From NCBI RefSeq assembly GCF_045207655.1, contig NZ_CP108784.1, forward strand, positions 3,472,001 to 3,536,000: a DNA stretch of 64,000 bases, read 5' to 3'. Origin of the DNA: Embleya sp045207655. Its GTDB lineage: Bacteria > Actinomycetota > Actinomycetes > Streptomycetales > Streptomycetaceae. The notes beneath the pieces were generated by a model. It was given only the letters and a program-made list of their open reading frames with translations, did not search any database and was not told the origin of the DNA. This document shows positions 60,029 through 64,000 of the stretch, piece after piece. How positions within the stretch are numbered: position 1 is the stretch's first letter; every line of letters starts with the position of its first letter. Made by a program: the position numbers and the translations under genes.

Positions 60029-61102
60029 ATGAATCACACCGCCGACGAGCCCGCCACGCACGAGCCCCCAGCTCGCCGAGCGGAGCCGCTTCCCGAAAAA
60101 CCGCCCGTCTCCGTGATCATGCCGGTGCTCAACGAGTCCCGACATCTCGAAGAGGCCGTCGGTCGTGTGCTCGCGCAGGACTACCCCGGCGACATCGAAG
60201 TGGTGATCGCGCTCGGACCGTCCACGGACGACACCGACTCCATCGCCGCCCGGTTGGTCGCGAACGACGAGCGGGTACACACCGTCGCCAACCCGAGCGG
60301 TCGGACCCCGTGCGCGCTCAACGCCGCGATCGGCGCCTCCAGCCATCCGGTGATCGTGCGCGTCGACGGCCACGGCATCCTGCCCGCGGGCTACATCTCC
60401 ACCGCCGTCCGGTTGCTGGTCGACACCGGTGCGGCCAATGTCGGCGGGCTCATGCACGCCGAGGGCACCACCCCCTACGAGGACGCGGTCGCCCGCGCGA
60501 TGACCTCCAAACTCGGCGTCGGGAACGCGCGCTTCCACACCGGCGGCAGCGCGGGGCCCGCGGACACCGTGTACCTCGGCGTCTTCCGGCGCGAGGTGCT
60601 GGAGGAAATGGGCGGGTACAACGAGGAGTTCGAGCGGGCCCAGGACTGGGAGCTGAACTACCGGATCCGCCAGGCCGGCTACCTGATCTGGTTCTCGCCC
60701 GAGCTCAAGGTCTCCTATCGACCCAGGCAGACCCCCAAGGCGCTGGCCAAGCAGTACTTCAACTACGGCCGTTGGCGGCGGGTGGTGTCCCGGCACCACA
60801 AGGGTTCGGTCAACCTTCGCTATCTGGCACCGCCGGCCGCGCTGCTCGCGGTCACGGTGGGCACGGTGGCCGGTCTGGTCGGCTTCTGGCCCGGCTGGCT
60901 GCTGCCCGGCGGCTACGTGGTGGCCATCCTGGGCGGCGTCGCGTGGGAGGGCCGCGGCCTGCGGCCCGCCGCGTTCGTACGCCTGCCCATCGTGCTCGCC
61001 ACGATGCACGGGGCTTGGGGAGCCGGCTTCCTGACCAGTCCGAAGAGCCTCGCCGATCGGGTCGAGGCGGGCACGGAGCGGCCGGCCGACGAGTTGAGCT
61101 GA
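60029..61102 (+). CDS. GT2 family glycosyltransferase, membrane-associated
   Basis: 357 residues. GT-A domain: VSVIMPVLNESRHLEEAVGRVLAQDYPGDIEVVIALGPSTDDT, GRTPCALNAAIGASSHPVIVRVDGHGIL, whose RVDGH is the D-x-D/H type metal site, and FERAQDWELNYRIRQAGYLIWFSPEL with the acceptor-side E-D-W/Q-R-W-like pattern. Two or three C-terminal helices (AALLAVTVGTVAGLVGFWPGWLLPG; FVRLPIVLATMHGAWGAGFL) follow. This resembles succinoglycan/ExoA-type transferases. ATG 60029 has TACGCT 8 nt before it. It is divergent from the LCP pair and begins a plus-strand glycan cluster. Confidence 0.9.
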   Translation: MNHTADEPATHEPPARRAEPLPEKPPVSVIMPVLNESRHLEEAVGRVLAQDYPGDIEVVIALGPSTDDTDSIAARLVANDERVHTVANPSGRTPCALNAAIGASSHPVIVRVDGHGILPAGYISTAVRLLVDTGAANVGGLMHAEGTTPYEDAVARAMTSKLGVGNARFHTGGSAGPADTVYLGVFRREVLEEMGGYNEEFERAQDWELNYRIRQAGYLIWFSPELKVSYRPRQTPKALAKQYFNYGRWRRVVSRHHKGSVNLRYLAPPAALLAVTVGTVAGLVGFWPGWLLPGGYVVAILGGVAWEGRGLRPAAFVRLPIVLATMHGAWGAGFLTSPKSLADRVEAGTERPADELS

Positions 61103-61121
61103 ACCACCGGCAACGGTTGTC

Positions 61122-61159
61122 CGAGGGCCCGGGTCGCGCGCGTGCGACCCGGGCCCTCG
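61122..61159. terminator. Terminator hairpin after the GT2 gene
   Basis: 16-bp perfect arms CGAGGGCCCGGGTCGC (61122-61137) and its complement (61144-61159) around a 6-nt loop, 20 bp past the stop. Confidence 0.88.
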
Positions 61160-61180
61160 CGTTGTGTGGGAAAAGCGTTG

Positions 61181-61258
61181 CCTCGGCTGCGGCCCGGGAT
61201 CGCGCTCCGGACGCGGCCTCGGTCGGGCCTCGGCTGCGGCCCCGGATCGGGCTCCGGA
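61181..61258. repeat. 31-bp direct repeat, two copies
   Basis: Copies 61181-61211 and 61228-61258 (starting CCTCGGCTGCGGCCC) differ at two bases. The 300-bp gap between the two glycosyltransferase genes otherwise holds the terminator and probably the promoter for the next gene. Confidence 0.8.
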
Positions 61259-61402
61259 GCCGGCCCCGGGCCGACGACTCGCCGCTTCTTCGGCCGGAAA
61301 CCGGGTCCTTTCGGTAAAGCCAAGTAACGTGGCCGCCCTGGTCACCGCTCGTCCCCGGTGACAGTCTGTGAACAGTCGGCACGGCCTTGGGAGACGACGG
61401 CG

Positions 61403-62935
61403 ATGAGCGACAGGGACTCGGCTGTGGCCGCTGGAGTGGCGATTCCGGACGCCCGGCAGGCCGCGGAGGATCGCGGCTTCACCCCGCCCGAGCGGCTGCG
61501 GCGCGTCGTCGTCACCCACACGGACGTGGGCGGGGAACATTCCGACGATCCGGTCGAGGGTGCCTACGTGCTGCGGATCGAGCCCGCCGAGACGGTCGCG
61601 GTGACCACCTCGGTGCAGGTGTCCGAGACCGGCGTGGTGCGCTCGTTGCGGGTGCCGATCGACCCGGCCCAGACCGCCCGGCTCGCCGCCGCGCGGGCCG
61701 GGGTCGAGGCGCTCGACGGCGGTGGGGTGCTCAAGGGACTGCGCCGGATCATGGCCCAGCGCGACCTGGAGGCGGTCCGCCGCGCCCACCGGGCCGAGGC
61801 CGAACGCGACGCCGACGCGTGGGCACTGCGCTGCGCGCGGGCGTACGAGCCGTACGTGCGCGCGTTCGCGGCCGACGCGCAGCCGCCGGCCGCGTCCTCG
61901 CCGGTGCTGGGCATCGGGCCGACCAACACCTGCGGACAGGGGCACGCGTGGGCCCGCGCGGTCGAACGGCACCTGCCGGGCGTCCGCGCCGAGGCGTCCG
62001 CGCTCGCCTCCGCCAACACCCTGGGTCACCCCACCGATCAGGCGATCGAGACCGACGACTGGCTGTCCACCCGCTGGCAGTTGGGCCGGCTCGCCCATGT
62101 GCTGGATCGCTACACCCACGTCCTGGCGGAGTGCGGGATGCCCGCGTTCGGCCGATTGGGCGGTTCCTGGGTGGACACCGACCTGGCCGAACTGCGGGCG
62201 GCCGGGATCGCGCTGGGACTGGTGCTGTACGGCTCGGAGGTGCGCGATCCGGCGGCGCACCGGGCCCGGGTCGAGTTCTCGCCGTTCGACCCGCGCTACG
62301 AGCTCACCCACGCGTTGCAGGCCAAGGTGGACCGGCTGCTGCCGATCCTGCGGGACCTGGACGTGCCGACCTTCGTGGCCACGCCCGACCTGATCGCCGA
62401 CGTGCCGAACGCGGTATGGCTGCCCACCACGCTCGACCCCGAGGTGTGGCGCGCCGACACGCCGGTGCTGACCCGGGAACGCCCGGTCGTACTGCACGTG
62501 ATGTCGAGCCCATTCCTGCACGGCACCGCGCGGATCGAGCCCACCCTGCACCGACTGCACGAGATCGGCCTGATCGAGTACCGGCGGGTCCTGAACCGCT
62601 CCGCCCGCGAACTCCCGGCGCTGTTCGCGGACGCCGACATCGTGCTCGACCAATTCGCTTGCGGCTCCTACGGCATGACGTCGTGTCAGGCGCTCGCGGC
62701 GGGCCGCCTGACGATCTGCTACCTGCACGAGTCGGCGACCGCGCACCTGCCGTCCGACCTGCCCATCCGCGGCGCCGACCCGAACTCGCTCGCCGAGGTG
62801 CTGGAGGAGGTGATCGCCGAACCGGACGCGGCCCGCGAACTGGCCGCACGCGGCCCGGCGTACGTCGCCGAGCACCACGACGGCCGGCGTTCGGCCCGCG
62901 TCCTCGCCGATTTCCTGGGCGTGGCGGCCGAGTGA
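61403..62935 (+). CDS. Glycosyltransferase-like protein (GT-B-like C-terminal half)
   Basis: 510 residues. The second half has GT-B signs: VLGIGPTNTCGQGHAWARAVERHL, RPVVLHVMSSPFLHGTARIEPTLHRL, DADIVLDQFACGSYGMTSCQALAAGRLTICYLHES, the last being the sugar-nucleotide region of GT4-like enzymes. The first 140 residues (VTHTDVGGEHSDDPVEGAYVLRIEP) are a less familiar beta-rich domain. ATG 61403 has GGGAG 9 nt upstream. It is 16 bp before an acetyltransferase gene. Probably modifies a surface polysaccharide; donor unknown. Confidence 0.78.
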   Translation: MSDRDSAVAAGVAIPDARQAAEDRGFTPPERLRRVVVTHTDVGGEHSDDPVEGAYVLRIEPAETVAVTTSVQVSETGVVRSLRVPIDPAQTARLAAARAGVEALDGGGVLKGLRRIMAQRDLEAVRRAHRAEAERDADAWALRCARAYEPYVRAFAADAQPPAASSPVLGIGPTNTCGQGHAWARAVERHLPGVRAEASALASANTLGHPTDQAIETDDWLSTRWQLGRLAHVLDRYTHVLAECGMPAFGRLGGSWVDTDLAELRAAGIALGLVLYGSEVRDPAAHRARVEFSPFDPRYELTHALQAKVDRLLPILRDLDVPTFVATPDLIADVPNAVWLPTTLDPEVWRADTPVLTRERPVVLHVMSSPFLHGTARIEPTLHRLHEIGLIEYRRVLNRSARELPALFADADIVLDQFACGSYGMTSCQALAAGRLTICYLHESATAHLPSDLPIRGADPNSLAEVLEEVIAEPDAARELAARGPAYVAEHHDGRRSARVLADFLGVAAE

Positions 62936-62951
62936 GCACTAGCGTTCGAGG

Positions 62952-63560
62952 GTGGCAATCGACCCGAGCGCGGACGTTGACGAGTCGGCAACCATCGGCG
63001 AGGGCACCCGTGTGTGGCACCTCGCCCAGATCCGGGAGGACGCGGTCCTCGGCCCGAACTGCGTGATCGGTCGCGGCGCGTACATCGGACCCGCGGTCCG
63101 CGTCGGGGCCAACGTCAAGGTGCAGAACCACGCGCTGGTCTACGAGCCCGCGGTGCTCGAGGACGGCGTCTTCATCGGCCCGGCCGTCGTGCTCACCAAC
63201 GACATGTACCCGCGCGCGATCACCCCCGACGGCCTGCTCAAGGGCGAAAAGGACTGGTCGGCCCAGGGCGTGACGGTCCGTCAGGGTGCCGCCGTGGGCG
63301 CCCGCAGCGTGGTCGTCGCGGGCGTGACGATCGGCCGCTGGGCCCTGATCGCCGCCGGCGCGGTGGTGCATCGCGACGTCCCCGACCACGCCCTGATGGC
63401 CGGCGTCCCGGCCCGCCGCATCAAATGGGTCGGCCGCGCGGGCGTGCCCCTGACCGACGCGGGCGACGGCCGGTGGCGCTGCCCGGAAACCGGCGAGCTG
63501 TACACGGAACAGGACGGGCGACTGACCCTGACAGCGCCGCCCGCCGCCTCGACCGCATAG
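62952..63560 (+). CDS. Left-handed beta-helix (hexapeptide) N-acetyltransferase
   Basis: 202 residues. Repeated hexapeptide turns [LIV]-G-x4 are evident (IGEGTRVWHLAQIREDAVLGPNCVIGRGAYIG; VTIGRWALIAAGAVVHRDVPDHALMAGVPARRIKWVGRAG). WHLAQIREDAVLGPNC and QNHALVYEPAVLEDGVFIGPAVVLTND match WlbB/WbpD-like enzymes that acetylate UDP-3-amino sugars. C-terminal WRCPETGELY has one Cys. GTG 62952 shows TAGCGT nearby and no ribosome site, so leaderless expression is possible. It follows the glycosyltransferase by 16 bp and likely makes part of the same sugar. Confidence 0.87.
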   Translation: MAIDPSADVDESATIGEGTRVWHLAQIREDAVLGPNCVIGRGAYIGPAVRVGANVKVQNHALVYEPAVLEDGVFIGPAVVLTNDMYPRAITPDGLLKGEKDWSAQGVTVRQGAAVGARSVVVAGVTIGRWALIAAGAVVHRDVPDHALMAGVPARRIKWVGRAGVPLTDAGDGRWRCPETGELYTEQDGRLTLTAPPAASTA

Positions 63561-63616
63561 GCGTCGCGGAACGCCGGGAGTCGGTGGACCCTTCCGGTTG
63601 CCGCAGCGATCGCCGA

Positions 63617-63657
63617 ATCCCCCGGCCGAAGCCTCGCCGGCCTCCCGGCCGGGGGAT
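63617..63657. terminator. Bidirectional hairpin after the acetyltransferase
   Basis: Arms ATCCCCCGGCC (63617-63627) and GGCCGGGGGAT (63647-63657), 19-nt loop, between convergent acetyltransferase and acyl-CoA dehydrogenase genes. Confidence 0.75.
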
Positions 63658-63695
63658 CGTGGCGCTCCGCACCTCGCCCGTGCGGACCGAGGGGC

Positions 63696-64000
63696 CTACT
63701 TCGGCAGGTTCCGGGCCATCACGATGCGCTGGACCTGGTTGGTGCCCTCGTAGATCTGGGTGATCTTGGCGTCGCGCATCATCCGCTCCAGCGGGTAGTC
63801 GCGCGTGTAGCCGTAGCCGCCGAGGAGCTGGACCGCGTCCACGGTGATCTCCATCGCCGCGTCGGAGGCGAAGCACTTGGCGGCGGCGCCGTGGAAGGTC
63901 AGGTCCGCGTCGCCGCGCTCGGACTTGGCCGCCGCCGCGTAGGTCAGTTGCCGGGCCGCCTCCAGCTTCATCGCCATGTCCGCGAGCATGAACTGGATGC
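63696..64000 (-). CDS. Acyl-CoA dehydrogenase, C-terminal part (cut by window end)
   Basis: The last ~100 residues: LADMAMKLEAARQLTYAAAAKSERG, AAKCFASDAAMEITVDAVQLLGGYGYTRDYPLERMMRDAKITQIYEGTNQVQRIVMARNLPK. QLLGGYGYTRDYPLERMMRDAKI-IYEGT is the family's C-terminal signature, in which the Glu of IYEGTN is the usual catalytic base. FAD-dependent oxidation of an acyl-CoA is expected. The N-terminal part lies beyond the window. Confidence 0.95.
   Translation of the reverse strand, partial: IQFMLADMAMKLEAARQLTYAAAAKSERGDADLTFHGAAAKCFASDAAMEITVDAVQLLGGYGYTRDYPLERMMRDAKITQIYEGTNQVQRIVMARNLPK

Overview
The window is about 70% or more GC, with dense third-position G/C codon use, GTG/TTG starts, many leaderless genes and a whiB gene. 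It looks like chromosome of a Streptomycetaceae-type actinomycete (Streptomyces, Kitasatospora, Embleya or a close relative). I see no rRNA, tRNA, CRISPR array, integrase or transposase.

Layout. 0.2-4.4 kb: SpoIIM-like and RDD membrane proteins (divergent), an unknown protein, and a MarR regulator divergent from a quinone-oxidoreductase-like MDR with a duplicated operator between them. 4.4-19.1 kb: a run almost entirely on the minus strand that matches, as I remember it, the conserved Streptomyces order sahH - cation efflux - manA - SIS isomerase - Trm112-like - manB - DUF3499 - (zincin-like, plus strand) - DUF5719 - giant GT2 - whiB. It links methyl-cycle housekeeping, mannose-phosphate supply, a large envelope glycosyltransferase and a sporulation regulator. 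19.9-30.3 kb: cysteine dioxygenase and rhodanese, then an envelope-glycan-like locus: GT87-type transferase, membrane-anchored molybdopterin oxidoreductase, small membrane protein, methyltransferase, TIGR04282/DUF2064 protein, GT2, an OmpR-type two-component system and an NAD-dependent epimerase. Five promoters here carry the same 17-bp box 46-51 bp upstream of a probably leaderless start codon. I read this as a regulon of the resident response regulator and consider it the most interesting signal in the window.

31.0-38.7 kb: cofD and fbiB (coenzyme F420), a SRPBCC protein, an AlkA-like glycosylase, a GT-B glycosyltransferase, a PGRP amidase and a TIGR03089 protein. 38.8-46.0 kb: four tandem LytR-CpsA-Psr (LCP) ligases. 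46.5-51.7 kb: an accessory-looking patch with GNAT, two unknown proteins, a WhiJ-type HTH regulator followed by three near-identical DUF397 genes, a RelE/ParE-like toxin-antitoxin pair, a secreted DUF6299 protein and a PPOX-fold protein. 51.9-56.7 kb: an HSP90-family chaperone followed by a 965-residue TPR-like protein. 56.8-64 kb: two more LCP ligases, two glycosyltransferases, a hexapeptide acetyltransferase and the cut end of an acyl-CoA dehydrogenase.

The window is dominated by cell-envelope assembly: sugar-phosphate supply (manA/manB), at least six glycosyltransferases, six LCP ligases that attach polymers to peptidoglycan, and a PGRP amidase. Start codons were chosen from Shine-Dalgarno spacing, -10-like hexamers for leaderless genes, and family N-termini. 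Functions rest on motif recognition by eye, not on database searches.
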